64,000 bases of DNA from Solibacillus sp. R5-41 (GTDB lineage: Bacteria > Bacillota > Bacilli > Bacillales_A > Planococcaceae): NCBI RefSeq assembly GCF_002736105.1, contig NZ_CP024123.1, positions 2,038,001-2,102,000 of the forward strand. Direction: 5' to 3'. How positions within the stretch are numbered: the first letter of the stretch is position 1; each line of letters begins with the position of its first letter. A program made the position numbers and the translations under genes. The notes below the pieces were generated by a model. It was not told where the DNA came from and ran no database searches. It worked only from the letters and a program-made list of their open reading frames with translations. Of the stretch, positions 1-9,753 are shown in pieces.

Positions 1-66
1 ATAAGAATATTTAATTGTTAAACATCGTAACATGGAATTAGGAATTTTGCAATAATTCTTAAAAAT
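1..66. repeat. Left copy of 66-bp direct repeat
   Basis: This stretch recurs at 3043-3108 with about four mismatches. The right copy lies just downstream of the helicase-partner gene, so the two copies look like the duplicated ends of an insertion spanning roughly 67-3042. The left copy may extend beyond the window. Confidence 0.8.
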
Positions 67-240
67 TTAGAAATCATTGCTAATACAGCTTTCCCGCTAC
101 AGATAATTTTAAATTTATGGGGGAGTTCAATTTATTACTTATTAATTCCACTTCTTATTGTAACTATGTAAAAATCATAATAAACTCATACTTTTGGAAA
201 TGAGAAGTGGGATGCTAGGACTACTTTTCTTATTAGATGA

Positions 241-422
241 TTACTTTTTAGCCACAAATTTAACATGATACCTATGTAATAAACTTGCAAACTGTTCTCT
301 CGTCATGAAATTCTGCGGATTAGTTCCAACTGATAATTTAGCTTCTTTATATAACCATTCCCATGAATGCTTATGATGTGTATTAACTGTACGTACCTTT
401 TCTACGTCTAATTTAGCATCAA
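241..422 (-). pseudogene. C-terminal remnant of a phage lysin-like protein
   Basis: An open frame without a start codon reads toward a TAA stop at 241-243. It encodes a tail with NPQNFMTREQFASLLHRYH, which resembles the C-terminal end of phage amidases of Bacillales. The upstream part is missing and the frame meets stops near 425. I read it as debris of a prophage lysis module, next to the holin-like remnant. The family assignment is tentative. Confidence 0.4.
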
Positions 423-443
423 CTTACTTTTGTAACTCATTAA

Positions 444-575
444 TCATCTCCAGCGTGTATCCTCTTTAATTGATCCGATGTCCTCTTTAACATCCTTAAT
501 ATTACTCTCAGCGACCGCTAGTCGAGTTTTAATGTCTGATACATCTGTTTCTAGTTTTCCAACTCTGTTTTCCAT
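444..575 (-). pseudogene. Truncated XhlA-like (hemolysin/holin-associated) protein
   Basis: An ATG at 575 follows an AGAGAGGT-type ribosome binding site and opens a 43-residue frame starting MENRVGKLETDVSDIKTRL. The heptad pattern and IKEDTRW ending match the N-terminal half of XhlA-type phage proteins. The C-terminal membrane helix of that family is absent because a TGA follows RWR. With the lysin fragment below it this is a decayed phage lysis cassette. Confidence 0.5.
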
Positions 576-663
576 ATGCTGACCTCTCTTTCTAGGTAAA
601 ATAAAAAACACTCCACAAATTAATGTGAAGTGCTATGCGTGTTTCTAGTATCTATTAGTTGTA

Positions 664-2094
664 TTATTTTTTGTATGTGTAAGGTTTTGCCATGCTCTGG
701 TTGAACTCAACATTTGATACTTTAAAATTAGTGTTCATTGGTGTAGAACCCTCGGCATTAGTCATTAATAAATACTTTTCATTTTTCTGATCTGCAGAAT
801 CATAACCAGTAGCATCTGAGTAATACCAGTTACCACCAACTTTTACCGCATTCCAAGAATGGGCAAAGCCTGTGTGTTTTTCTGTTCCTTGCACTAATCG
901 AGATTCAATACCAAAACGTTTATATAACTCTGCTGCAAAATCTGTATAACCGTTACAAGTTGTGTTCTCTTCTCCCCTAACCATGTATGGATTATCACTA
1001 GGAATATCAGTCCCGTAAGAAATATTAGAACCTATAAAATCATTAATAGCGTATATCACATCATAATCAGTTTCTAATTTGTAATTATCTACAATGGCTT
1101 TTTCAGCTTTATCCATACGTTTAACCCATGCAGAATGCTGTTCTGCATTACGATTATTGAAAACGTAGAGTGTTACTTTATATTTACCTTCACTCACTTT
1201 CTCGCTACTTGTTTGAAAAGTACGACCATACCAAGTGTAACCCTTTACTTCTTGACTAAAGTCAGCTGAATTAAAATGATAATTAATTAACTGTTCTTCC
1301 ATATCAGTTTTAGTGTAAACGATTGTTTCTTTAAAATCTTTGGAAGGATCATTGTAAAGATTTGTCATAATATTTTTAATATCTCCAAATGATTTAAACT
1401 CGCCAGAACCACTGTTTGAAACAGGAGGTTTAGAAGTTTCTGGTTTTGTAGATGGTGTTTCAACAACTACATTACCATTCAAAATACGGAAAATGAAGCT
1501 AGATAGTTCATTTGTAGTTACATTGTTTTTAGGTAAGTAGTTGCCTTTACCATCACCTTTAGATACTTCGTTTGAAGCTAAGATATTAATGTACTTGTAA
1601 GCCCAGTGGTTAGTCTTAATATCTTTAAATGTTGATTTACCAGCACTTTGTAATTTAAAAGCGTTAACTAAAATCTTTGACATTTCAGCACGTGTTAATT
1701 TACCATTTGGGTTAAAGTTGTTTTTGTTGTCTCCACCGAAAATACCAACCTCATAGCTCCAAATAATTGCATCAGCATATTGAGTGTTTGCATTCACATC
1801 TTTAAAGTTATTGTTGTAAGTACGTACTGTACTTAATTGAACTTTGCTCATAGAGTAAAGGATAGCACTTACCTCAGCGCGCGTAACCGGTTCTTTACCG
1901 TTTATTTGATTTCCAACTTTGAAATCAAATGCGTTAATGCTGTTTAAATAATTTACTGCTTCTGTATGTATCCCATTATTGCTTAAGTCTGTAAAAGCTT
2001 TAGCAGCGTTGGCATCTGCTGAAGTTGATACAAAAATTCCTGATGCTAATACCATACTTGTTACTAATGTTTTAAATGTTTGTGTGTTTTTCAT
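664..2094 (-). CDS. Secreted SLH-domain protein with C-terminal transglutaminase-like domain
   Basis: The 476-residue product starts with a signal peptide (residues 1-30, ending ADANA) after an AGGAGG ribosome binding site. Three SLH repeats (about 33-210) would anchor it to secondary cell-wall polymer. A Thr/Pro/Ser-rich linker follows, then a transglutaminase-like cysteine-protease fold (about 330-450). The Cys of TTCNGYTDFA, the His of GFAHSWNAV and the Asp of YYSDATGYD form the expected catalytic triad. It probably acts at the cell surface as a peptidase or cross-linking enzyme; the substrate cannot be told. It lies inside the insertion bounded by the 66-bp repeats, so it is likely cargo. 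Confidence 0.85.
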   Translation of the reverse strand: MKNTQTFKTLVTSMVLASGIFVSTSADANAAKAFTDLSNNGIHTEAVNYLNSINAFDFKVGNQINGKEPVTRAEVSAILYSMSKVQLSTVRTYNNNFKDVNANTQYADAIIWSYEVGIFGGDNKNNFNPNGKLTRAEMSKILVNAFKLQSAGKSTFKDIKTNHWAYKYINILASNEVSKGDGKGNYLPKNNVTTNELSSFIFRILNGNVVVETPSTKPETSKPPVSNSGSGEFKSFGDIKNIMTNLYNDPSKDFKETIVYTKTDMEEQLINYHFNSADFSQEVKGYTWYGRTFQTSSEKVSEGKYKVTLYVFNNRNAEQHSAWVKRMDKAEKAIVDNYKLETDYDVIYAINDFIGSNISYGTDIPSDNPYMVRGEENTTCNGYTDFAAELYKRFGIESRLVQGTEKHTGFAHSWNAVKVGGNWYYSDATGYDSADQKNEKYLLMTNAEGSTPMNTNFKVSNVEFNQSMAKPYTYKK

Positions 2095-2599
2095 TTCAAT
2101 CTCCTCCTATTTTCTTTTAGCTATCATCAAATGGGGAATAGAAATATTTACATATCCAAAATTCAGCAAAAGTAGATTCTTAATTGTATGGTGTCATAAT
2201 ATTTCTCCACACCATACATTATACGAGAGTTTGTTATAATTTAACATAAAAATAATTATTTGGTAATTATAGAAGCGAAAGTTAAACTTAAAATCATCCA
2301 AAAAAATAGCGCTAATCGATTGATTGCGTTTTGATACATGGCATTTAGAGCAGTTGCATTTATGCTATTCCGGTCTTATACCTTCTCTATATCTCGGTTT
2401 TATAACGAGCCTTCACCGTGCAGGCGACTTTCATCACACACGGCGATCCGTCAGCTGTAACTCTTCAAAACTTATTTCCCCACTTTTAATATATAATGCA
2501 AAGGTTAAATTTTTTATAATATTTTGAATTAAGGCAATAAAAATAACGCTAAGCCTCTGCTTGGGTTTAGTATGTCACTGAACAACGTGCGACTATTGT
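2095..2599. other. Intergenic region without a convincing gene
   Basis: This holds the promoter region of the SLH-transglutaminase gene. Short open frames exist on the plus strand near 2324-2527, but they have no ribosome binding site and no recognisable product. I see no RNA gene here. Confidence 0.5.
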
Positions 2600-2893
2600 T
2601 TATGTTAATGCCGCAATGATTATCCCTTCTTCTTCTTCCAAATAATTAAAAAAGGCTCTAACCCTTAAAATAATCGTATTGATGGTATGCGGCTTCTTAT
2701 TTTTTTGCTGATTAATTATCAGGAATTGCTTTAAGTGGATACGAGTAACATCCTCAATATTAATTGCGCCCTCTTCAAGGCAATAATCAACAAATGGCTT
2801 AACGACATATTTGTAAGTACTAATATTTGCCTGAGTCGTAATTTTAAACTTACGATCAGCGATAAAATCGTCATATGCAAATTTTAAAAGCAC
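2600..2893 (-). pseudogene. N-terminal core-binding stump of a tyrosine recombinase
   Basis: A GTG at 2893 follows GGAGG. The 97 residues carry the SAM-like core-binding domain of phage-type integrases: STYKYVVKPFVDYC, IEDVTRIHLKQFL and INTIILRVRAFFNYLEEE. The frame stops where the catalytic domain should begin, so the R-H-R-Y residues are all missing and the product cannot recombine DNA. It sits about 150 bases from the right copy of the direct repeat, the usual place for an integrase gene beside its attachment site. Confidence 0.7.
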
Positions 2894-2908
2894 AAAAAAT
2901 GCACCTCC

Positions 2909-2931
2909 ATTGTCTAATTTTAATAGACAAT
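2909..2931. promoter_or_regulatory. Palindromic operator-like site upstream of the integrase stump
   Basis: ATTGTCTA and TAGACAAT form perfect 8-bp arms around ATTTTAA, directly upstream of the ribosome binding site. Such a site suits binding of a dimeric phage-type repressor. This is inferred from symmetry and position only. Confidence 0.45.
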
Positions 2932-3042
2932 AAGAAGTGCATTATTAATAATAAATAAATTCAATTTTTCTCCGCTTCTTATCAAGTGGATCAAACCATT
3001 GGTACGACTGGATTTTTAAAACGTACCCCTCCGCTTCTCTTG

Positions 3043-3108
3043 ATAAGACTATTTAATTGTTAAAAATTGTAACATGGAATTAGGAGTTTTGCAATAATTC
3101 TTAAAAAT
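3043..3108. repeat. Right copy of 66-bp direct repeat
   Basis: It matches 1-66 at about 94 percent of positions and lies just past the stop codon of the gene ending at 3117. Together the copies delimit the 3-kb phage-like insertion. Confidence 0.8.
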
Positions 3109-3116
3109 GTGTTCTT

Positions 3117-3869
3117 TTAGCTCTTTTGCCAGTTCTCTTTTTCATGTGTAAAGAGAACGGACGCTACTTGTGCATCCCATTCATTTGTTAATGTGTTATA
3201 CACTTGTATATCATGCCGTTCCTCTGTTAGATCGTAAAGGACAAAGCACAGCAAGGGTACATCATTAATTTGAATGGATTCGGTTCCATGGATGGACGTA
3301 ATAAATGTTTGCACTTCGTCTTCCGCAAGTTCGTTGGATTGTTCGAGCGCTTGCAATTGCTCGATTAACTTCGATTCCTCAAGTTCCCCGATTTCCTCTG
3401 ACTCCATGTAAGGGAAACTGTCAGGAAACTGTTCGATATCCAATAATGCCTCGATATCCCCTTGTAAAATGTCTTTATGCAACGCGCTATATTGCAATTG
3501 ACGCGAAACGAGCGGTAATTCTTCTTCAAAAATGCCAGACTGTAATTGTGCAAGCCCTTTTGCTGTTAATGTGAAATACTCTTCCTTTTCAATCATTTGA
3601 AGGTGCAGCATTTTATTTGTTAAATCGTGAATAAAAAGCGGCTCAACTAATAAAATATCCGCTAAAATCGCAGCGCTTTGCAGTTTTGCCTTTTGAAAGG
3701 ATAGCAACATCATTTTCATTAAAATATCCATCGCATTGCGTACAACGGGATGATAGCTCACTTCCAATGTATGAACGGGAATGGAATATTGCATTTGCTT
3801 TTTGATTTCTATGTTTGGATTTTGCAAGAGCTGTTTTGCTAACTGTTCTTGGAATGCGTGTAAATCCAT
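3117..3869 (-). CDS. Helicase-associated protein of unknown function
   Basis: The start is placed at the ATG at 3869, which follows AGAAAGGAG; an upstream in-frame ATG at 3902 lacks such a site. The 250-residue product begins MDLHAFQEQLAKQLLQN. A middle part (about 50-110) looks like a winged-helix fold, with a helical segment followed by EYFTLTAKGLAQLQ. An acidic tail follows. It is about 40 bases downstream of the large helicase gene on the same strand, so the two are probably co-transcribed and act together. I do not recognise a named family. Confidence 0.75.
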   Translation of the reverse strand: MDLHAFQEQLAKQLLQNPNIEIKKQMQYSIPVHTLEVSYHPVVRNAMDILMKMMLLSFQKAKLQSAAILADILLVEPLFIHDLTNKMLHLQMIEKEEYFTLTAKGLAQLQSGIFEEELPLVSRQLQYSALHKDILQGDIEALLDIEQFPDSFPYMESEEIGELEESKLIEQLQALEQSNELAEDEVQTFITSIHGTESIQINDVPLLCFVLYDLTEERHDIQVYNTLTNEWDAQVASVLFTHEKENWQKS

Positions 3870-3911
3870 TTTTTCGCTCCTTTCTACGTGCGTACTTGGC
3901 ATTGAAACAAG

Positions 3912-6900
3912 TTACATCGAATGGTAGCCACCCTGCTGTTTAACGGTTTCAAGTAAATGTGTGTACATTGCTTTCGTTTTTTCCTGCTTCGGACGTTTCG
4001 TAAACATCGTGGCACTACCGATGAGCATGAGCAGTTCACGTGCACGAGATAAGGCAACATTTAAACGGCGATAATCTTTCGCAAAGCCAATATCTCCGCG
4101 CTCGTTTGCATGATTACGCACCATGCTAACGATGATGACATCCATCTCCATTCCTTGGAATTTATCGACAGAGCCTGTACGGATATGCAAATGGGGAACA
4201 GAAATTTCCTGTTCAATTAAACGATTAATCCGCTTCACTTGCTCTGCGTAGAAGGAAATAACACCAACAGACTTTAATGCGTCTTCTTCAATGAGTCCTT
4301 GCTGTTTGGCACTAGCCGTTGCTTCATTCATTGCGATAAGCTGCTGTTTAATTTGCTCGAGCTCACTTGCATTAAATAAGCTGGCGCCCTCTTTCATACG
4401 TTCCTCAAAATGCTGCTTGTCATTTGGAATATCAAGCCACATTAAATGGTTTTCACGTTTCACTAAATCGGTTTCTAAATAATGGTCCCGTAATTGATCG
4501 GAATCTTCTAACCCGCATTGAAGTGCTTCATTTTCATTTTTATAAAACGGCGCAATCGTCGCCATAATATTTTCATGCATCCGGTACTGGATTGCGAGCA
4601 TCGTCTTATTTTGCTTCGGTAAATTTTTATACAAACGTTCGAATAACGATTCCTCAAGCAATTTTTCAAGCTCGCGTTTTTGTTCAAATGTTGTACTTTC
4701 CTTTACAACTTGCTCTAATGTTTCTTCAAACGTTTCGTCGCCTACAAGTGGTGGTAGTTGATGGTGATCCCCTACTAGGATAATTTTTGCGCCCTTGAGC
4801 ATCGGTAAAAGTAGCTCGGGTGGGGTCGCTTTGGAAACTTCATCAATGATCACAACATCAAACGTTGGATAATTGTCCATGAATTCCTTGTTTGCAGAAG
4901 CGACGCATGTTGTCCCGATAACATTTGCATGCTTTACGTATAATTTTCGGATTTCGTCTAAATCATGACTGTTCGCTTGTGCTAATAAGCTATGCCACTC
5001 CGTTTGAAGCTGTTGCGTAACGGGCAGTATGTCGATTTTTAAGCGTAAACCAATAATTTCTTCATTGCATATATTCAATGCTTCGGTCGTTTGTGCCAGC
5101 GCTTGTTCAGGATTTGACCGCGTCAATTGTTCAAGTTCCGCTCGGCGTTTTTCAAGCTGAACACCTTGTACATTAATTTCTTTAAATTGGATCGTATGCT
5201 GTTCTAGTGTTTCCTTACCAAGCGTGATTTGCTCTGTAAGCACATCGAGTTCCTGTGCTTTTTTCGTATGCTGTGCCTCAAGCTTTTCACGATTGCCGAT
5301 TTGCGTTTCTGTTTTCACTTGCTCCAGCTCATTTTGCGCGAATTGTTCTTTTAATGCATCTATTGGTATGTCAGCCGTAAAATTAGCGGGAATCGCATCT
5401 TGTATCGTCTTCATTTGCACGGAGATTTTTTCGTGCTCCTGCTGTAACGTCTGTAATCTTTGTGCTTTTTCACTATTTTGCTCTTTGAACTGGGTAATGA
5501 TTTCTTCCTTTAGCTTTTCAAAAATGAGCACTGTTTCACGAATGGCATCCATATATTTTTCATTTAGCTGATCGAGGTATTGCTTGCGTAAATGGAGCCC
5601 TTGAATCGAGCGTGTCCCGTTCGTTGCATTCACCTTTTTGTCCCGAAATGCCATGCTGAGCTTTGTTAAAAACTCACTTACTTCTGCTAAAGAATACGTA
5701 TGGTTCATCGGTAAACTGAGCGGTGTCACGTGAATCGCGAGTGCAGTTTCACTGTACTTGATTGCCTTTTCAACACGCTCGTATACGTCCTTAATTGGCT
5801 TGTACTGCTCCATCTCTGGTTGAGTCCGTTCTAGAGCCGATAACAATCGGTCCATCGCATAATTGCGGCGAATATTGTATTGCTCCATGAATTCTTCAAT
5901 TTGAACGACTTTTTTTAATGCTGCAATTTTGTCGATTAGTGATTCATAATTGGCCGTTTCCTGCTCTCGTTCAAGTGCTTGTGAGAGGTGCTGCTGTTTC
6001 ACTTCAAGCTGTTGGAGCTGGAGTGTTTCTTTTGAAAAATGCAGCTGCTCGGTAAGGGTGTTTTTTACCTCGTGTAGTTGCTGTAATTCTTCCTGTAAGG
6101 CAGTTGTCGTTTTACCTTGTTCGAGCTGTGTGGCTAATCCTAGAACGATGTCAATTAGCGGCGTATGCGTTTGCTGTAATTTTTCTAATGTGCGCTCGGT
6201 TTCATCAAGAGCTTTATTGCAAACCGTTAACTCTTTTTTTAACGCCGAGATTTTTTCTGCTAATACATGCAGTTCTGCTTCGGCTGCTTCTTTTTGCTTG
6301 ATTTGTTGCTGAAGTTCCAGCTGTTTTTGCTGGAGAACAGCGATTTCCTCTTCAAACGTTTGAATATTGTCGGTTAGTAATTGCTCTTTTGTTGCATGCA
6401 AGGAAATTTCACTCGAAATCGCTTCAAACGTTTGCTTTTGCCAATAAGAGGCGACATTTTCCTCGATGAATTTTTTCCCTTCCTCTTCAATACTTTCCGT
6501 TCGACCATAACGTAATATACGAATGTCCTGATTCGAAAGTAAACGACTAAGCGCATTATCGACCGCTAAATTGGATTGGGAGGCTACAAGCGTTTTTAAT
6601 CCGGCCTTTGCATTTTGATAGCAAATCTCTGAGATAACCGTTGTTTTTCCGGTTCCAGGCGGGCCTTGGATGACGTATAAATCTTCCGCGCTGAACGCTC
6701 CTGCAACAGCTGCTTGCTGGAATTCATTTAAACGATTATGAAATTCGAGCTCCACCGTTTTTTTACGCTCTGCTAAAACAGGCTTGTCTTCAAATAAAAT
6801 CGTTTCGAGATTGGCATTGGCCGCTAAGCCCTCTTTTAACCGCTCAAAGCCTTTTAATAAGCGCTTTAGCTGAGATTTCGTCGAGGCATTCGAAAACGAA

Positions 6901-7658
6901 ACATCCTCAGATTGAAAATGCAATTCATTTTTTCGGGCTAATTGCGCGTTAAATGGTTTTAACTCGATTTCGACTGTTTGTTCTGCACGATTAACCTTTA
7001 CCACTTCGCCAATTTCCTGTACGTAGCCACGTAGGCGTGCACTGAGTCCTTTTAGCTGCTGCCACTGTTTTTTGTCCACATTGGCAAGACGCATCGTCAT
7101 ATGTGAAAAGGCGGCATTATACATAACAGTCGAAAAACGGGCATGAATATCTTCAATGTCTGCGTTTTTATTTTGTACTTTTAAATACCCTTCCCAGCTC
7201 GAAATTCGTTTATTGACATAGTCAAATCGCTCCTGAGCAATCGGTAATGCGGCAAGCATTTGAGTGAAATTTTCCTTATATGTATGACCGCTAATTCGTG
7301 ATGGCACAAAATGAATTTGCATTGCTGCTCGTCGATTCGTTGCGACCGGTGTCCCCTTGCCGCGCGTTCTGAAGCTTTTTGCTACGAGTCCATTTTTCGT
7401 ATCAAACACACAATCCATAATGACGACACGTTCATTAAACTTTTGCTTCAAAACATTATTTTTTTCATTATCAAAATAAAGTGTGACATTCATTTGCTCG
7501 TCATCCACTGAAACCTTCTCAATATGCACGATGAAATATTGCTGGAAATTAAAAAAGGCGTGTTCATCTGGAACATGCTGCTTCAACGCTTCACGCGCGG
7601 TGTTTGTCAATAAAATGTGACAACGCGTTTGCTCATATGTCATTGTTTTCTGTACCAT
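3912..7658 (-). CDS. Large superfamily 1 DNA/RNA helicase with coiled-coil insertion
   Basis: The start is the ATG at 7658 preceded by AAAAGGAGGG, giving about 1248 residues. Walker A is GPPGTGKTT (near residue 345) and Walker B is VVIIDEVSKA, followed by GDHHQLPPL. The C-terminal motor motifs are GSVDKFQGMEMDVII and NVALSRAR. This is the Upf1-like SF1B pattern (AAA_11/AAA_12). Between the Walker motifs lies an insertion of about 500 residues rich in Glu, Gln, Lys and Leu, predicted to form long coiled coils. Such helicases occur in nucleic-acid repair and in some defence loci; the precise role is unknown. It pairs with the gene at 3117-3869. Confidence 0.85.
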   Translation of the reverse strand: MVQKTMTYEQTRCHILLTNTAREALKQHVPDEHAFFNFQQYFIVHIEKVSVDDEQMNVTLYFDNEKNNVLKQKFNERVVIMDCVFDTKNGLVAKSFRTRGKGTPVATNRRAAMQIHFVPSRISGHTYKENFTQMLAALPIAQERFDYVNKRISSWEGYLKVQNKNADIEDIHARFSTVMYNAAFSHMTMRLANVDKKQWQQLKGLSARLRGYVQEIGEVVKVNRAEQTVEIELKPFNAQLARKNELHFQSEDVSFSNASTKSQLKRLLKGFERLKEGLAANANLETILFEDKPVLAERKKTVELEFHNRLNEFQQAAVAGAFSAEDLYVIQGPPGTGKTTVISEICYQNAKAGLKTLVASQSNLAVDNALSRLLSNQDIRILRYGRTESIEEEGKKFIEENVASYWQKQTFEAISSEISLHATKEQLLTDNIQTFEEEIAVLQQKQLELQQQIKQKEAAEAELHVLAEKISALKKELTVCNKALDETERTLEKLQQTHTPLIDIVLGLATQLEQGKTTTALQEELQQLHEVKNTLTEQLHFSKETLQLQQLEVKQQHLSQALEREQETANYESLIDKIAALKKVVQIEEFMEQYNIRRNYAMDRLLSALERTQPEMEQYKPIKDVYERVEKAIKYSETALAIHVTPLSLPMNHTYSLAEVSEFLTKLSMAFRDKKVNATNGTRSIQGLHLRKQYLDQLNEKYMDAIRETVLIFEKLKEEIITQFKEQNSEKAQRLQTLQQEHEKISVQMKTIQDAIPANFTADIPIDALKEQFAQNELEQVKTETQIGNREKLEAQHTKKAQELDVLTEQITLGKETLEQHTIQFKEINVQGVQLEKRRAELEQLTRSNPEQALAQTTEALNICNEEIIGLRLKIDILPVTQQLQTEWHSLLAQANSHDLDEIRKLYVKHANVIGTTCVASANKEFMDNYPTFDVVIIDEVSKATPPELLLPMLKGAKIILVGDHHQLPPLVGDETFEETLEQVVKESTTFEQKRELEKLLEESLFERLYKNLPKQNKTMLAIQYRMHENIMATIAPFYKNENEALQCGLEDSDQLRDHYLETDLVKRENHLMWLDIPNDKQHFEERMKEGASLFNASELEQIKQQLIAMNEATASAKQQGLIEEDALKSVGVISFYAEQVKRINRLIEQEISVPHLHIRTGSVDKFQGMEMDVIIVSMVRNHANERGDIGFAKDYRRLNVALSRARELLMLIGSATMFTKRPKQEKTKAMYTHLLETVKQQGGYHSM

Positions 7659-7806
7659 GAACACCCTCCTTTTCATAATAGTCATAGCTTCCATTATACC
7701 AAGATTTCACGTCGTTAGAAAGTAACAACTCGGGTTTAAATGAACGAGTAAGTATTGCGTGAAATAGCATTCTTAAGTTATGCATTAAAATCAAGCTGCA
7801 TTCACG

Positions 7807-8004
7807 CATGATGTCCAGATAATTTCTGCGAACAGTGAAGCGATTCACATGAGTACAAATGAATTTGCCGCCATCATTGAAGAAAGCACGGCAACTATTG
7901 AAGAGTTAAGTGCAACACTTATGAATATTTCAGAGGACCAAAAAGCCATTGCGAAATACATCGATGAAACGTATGAAGTAGCGCAATCGATTCGAGTGTG
8001 GTAG
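7807..8004 (+). pseudogene. Remnant of a methyl-accepting chemotaxis protein
   Basis: A plus-strand open frame without a start encodes the C-terminal part of an MCP signalling domain, including FAAIIEESTATIEELSAT and a tail that ends at TAG. The receptor's sensory, membrane and HAMP regions are missing. It lies between the helicase gene and the thioesterase gene and is too short to function. Confidence 0.6.
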
Positions 8005-8036
8005 GTAGATGTTATAGTTTTGGACTTCATATATTG

Positions 8037-8076
8037 TAAAACCCCATTTCGCACTACTTAGCGAGATGGGGTTTTG
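8037..8076. terminator. Bidirectional intrinsic terminator
   Basis: AAAACCCCATTTCGC and GCGAGATGGGGTTTT pair around an 8-nt loop, with A and T runs on both sides. It ends the thioesterase gene on the minus strand and could also stop plus-strand transcripts. Confidence 0.8.
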
Positions 8077-8102
8077 CATATGGTTATTGTTTTTGGAGTT
8101 TA

Positions 8103-8522
8103 CTAAGTACGTGCAATCTCTACATATTTTGCATCCCAATCAGGATTGATTTTCTTTAATGAAACCGGGCGGAAATTTTCCTTCTTCACAAGAATGTGCT
8201 CGGATGTAGCTGTTGCCGCAATCGTTCCATCCTCGTGTAAAATTTCATAGCCGTATGTCGTACGTAGTTTTGTATGCGCCTCGATCCACGTGCGAACAGT
8301 CGCTGTCTGACCGTAACGCATCGCCGCCTTATATTGAATTGAAAAGTCCATTACTGGTGACAAATAGCCGCTCTCTTCTAGCTCTGCATAGTTATAGCCG
8401 AGGTCTTTTAAAATTTTTGAGCGACCAATCTCACACCAAATCAAATAATTCGCATGGTACACCACACCCATTTGATCCGTCTCCGCATAACGGATGTCTA
8501 CTGTTGTTTCTGATACAAACAT
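8103..8522 (-). CDS. Acyl-CoA thioesterase, YbgC/FadM-like hotdog fold
   Basis: The start is the ATG at 8522 after TTTAGAGGTGATAG, giving 139 residues, the usual length for the family. The 4HBT signature is RYAETDQMGVVYHANYLIW, with the catalytic Asp. It hydrolyses acyl-CoA thioesters in the cytoplasm. The gene contains an integration site: a 32-bp stretch at 8431-8462 recurs exactly at 15660-15691, together with a diverged copy of this gene's 5' end and promoter. The present 5' end therefore probably came in with the element and restored the reading frame. Confidence 0.85.
   Translation of the reverse strand: MFVSETTVDIRYAETDQMGVVYHANYLIWCEIGRSKILKDLGYNYAELEESGYLSPVMDFSIQYKAAMRYGQTATVRTWIEAHTKLRTTYGYEILHEDGTIAATATSEHILVKKENFRPVSLKKINPDWDAKYVEIART
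8431..8462. repeat. Left attachment-site core (att) within the thioesterase gene
   Basis: These 32 bases are identical to 15660-15691. Similarity continues at a lower level toward the start codon and promoter. The right copy directly follows a broken integrase and its terminator, which is the expected layout for attL and attR of a site-specifically integrated element. Confidence 0.75.
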
Positions 8523-9065
8523 TTCTATCACCTCTAAATGCTATTATACCGCTAAATCCATTGGTATGTAAGGGTTTGTTGGAAATTGTTTTTTTGAAAT
8601 AATATCGAGGTGAAGTGTGGAATTAAGAAAATAAAAAATTCAGTTGTTTTACAAAAATTGGGAGAATAATCCAAATAAACGTTATTAAACACATGCTTAC
8701 TCCATTAAAATTCATTACTTCCATGTCCAGCAAAAAATATTCGCTTTCAAATTTGTAATATCCAGTGCAATTAGATTGGAATTTATATTTTGTGGAGGGC
8801 TCTATCTTTCATCAAATCTAGTGGTAGAATTTCACGTTAAAACCTAAGTCTCTTACAATTTTTGTTCGAGCTTCATTAAATATTCTTACTTCCATAAAAA
8901 GTGAGCGCTCAAGATCTCCTAATTAAATTGGACATAACCTAAAATATTCTGGTTTAATTCATTTTTTTTGATTATGATAGATAGAATTCTTATTAAATCT
9001 AAAATCTTATCATCCTCGACTTCACTTCCGAATTTAATTAAGATATTGTAGTTAAACTTTCCTAC
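8523..9065 (-). pseudogene. Decayed minus-strand gene fragments at the element's left end
   Basis: After the thioesterase promoter (8523-8640) only broken minus-strand frames remain. A 25-codon frame at 8818-8895 begins MEVRIFNEARTKIVRDLGF. A longer frame without a start ends at TAG 8919 and includes KFGSEVEDDKILDLIRILS. Neither is recognisable. They look like remains of one or two element genes. Confidence 0.4.
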
Positions 9066-9182
9066 TTTGCTCGTAACGCAACAAATTCACTACTATTCAA
9101 GATTCCAGATGCAATTTTTTTATCATCCTCCAATTTTCTTATGCTATAGTAATGGTGTCACCCAATATAAGAGAGCTTATCT

Positions 9183-9216
9183 AGTCGCAGCGCTTGTACT
9201 AGCTGCGGCTTTTTTT
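9183..9216 (+). terminator. Intrinsic terminator
   Basis: AGTCGCAGC pairs with GCTGCGGCT and is followed by seven T. There is no convincing plus-strand gene before it, so it may end a small untranslated transcript starting near 9140. Confidence 0.6.
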
Positions 9217-9361
9217 ATCAATCATACAGGCGCACGGCTAATTAAGTTCACTTCCCTATCATAGAATAAAGCGTAAAGTGATTTAACTTTACAAAACCTC
9301 TTCCATATTTCCATAAAAGGGTCACTTTTAAACAAGTGATCCTTTTAATTGTTTTTTTATA

Positions 9362-9565
9362 CTAATACATATATTTTTCCATAACCGCCCAAGCTCGTCG
9401 GTATGTTTTATCACAACTATATTGACTAGGTGTTTTACCACGTCTCACCAAAATAAATCCCCTTTTCTCAAGGTCAGCGATCGCAATATCTAATTCTGTA
9501 TCGTTTTGTCGTTGAATTGGCTGTAATCTGAATACACCATTTTGTGATGCTAAGCGAATATACAT
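9362..9565 (-). CDS. Small hypothetical protein
   Basis: The 67-residue product begins MYIRLASQNGVFRLQP and is rich in charged residues, with no membrane segment. An AAGGGG-type ribosome binding site precedes the ATG. It lies in the degenerate element and is probably a mobile-element accessory protein. I do not recognise the family. Confidence 0.55.
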   Translation of the reverse strand: MYIRLASQNGVFRLQPIQRQNDTELDIAIADLEKRGFILVRRGKTPSQYSCDKTYRRAWAVMEKYMY

Positions 9566-9753
9566 TTTTTCATCCCCTTAAAAAATTCTTAACATAGAAT
9601 GAACATCGGTATATTTTTTATCCGCAATTTCATCGACCAATTTATTCATTATCAACCATCACCCAATTTTGCAATCTCAAGTATTATATTATTTTTTCAG
9701 CTCATACTATCCTTGCTTGATAATGGCAAAAAAACAGAAAAGGAAGTGCGAGT

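Noticed and set aside
8213-8602. A 129-residue plus-strand protein opposite the thioesterase
   Set aside because: Shadow frame of the thioesterase gene and its promoter, no ribosome binding site.
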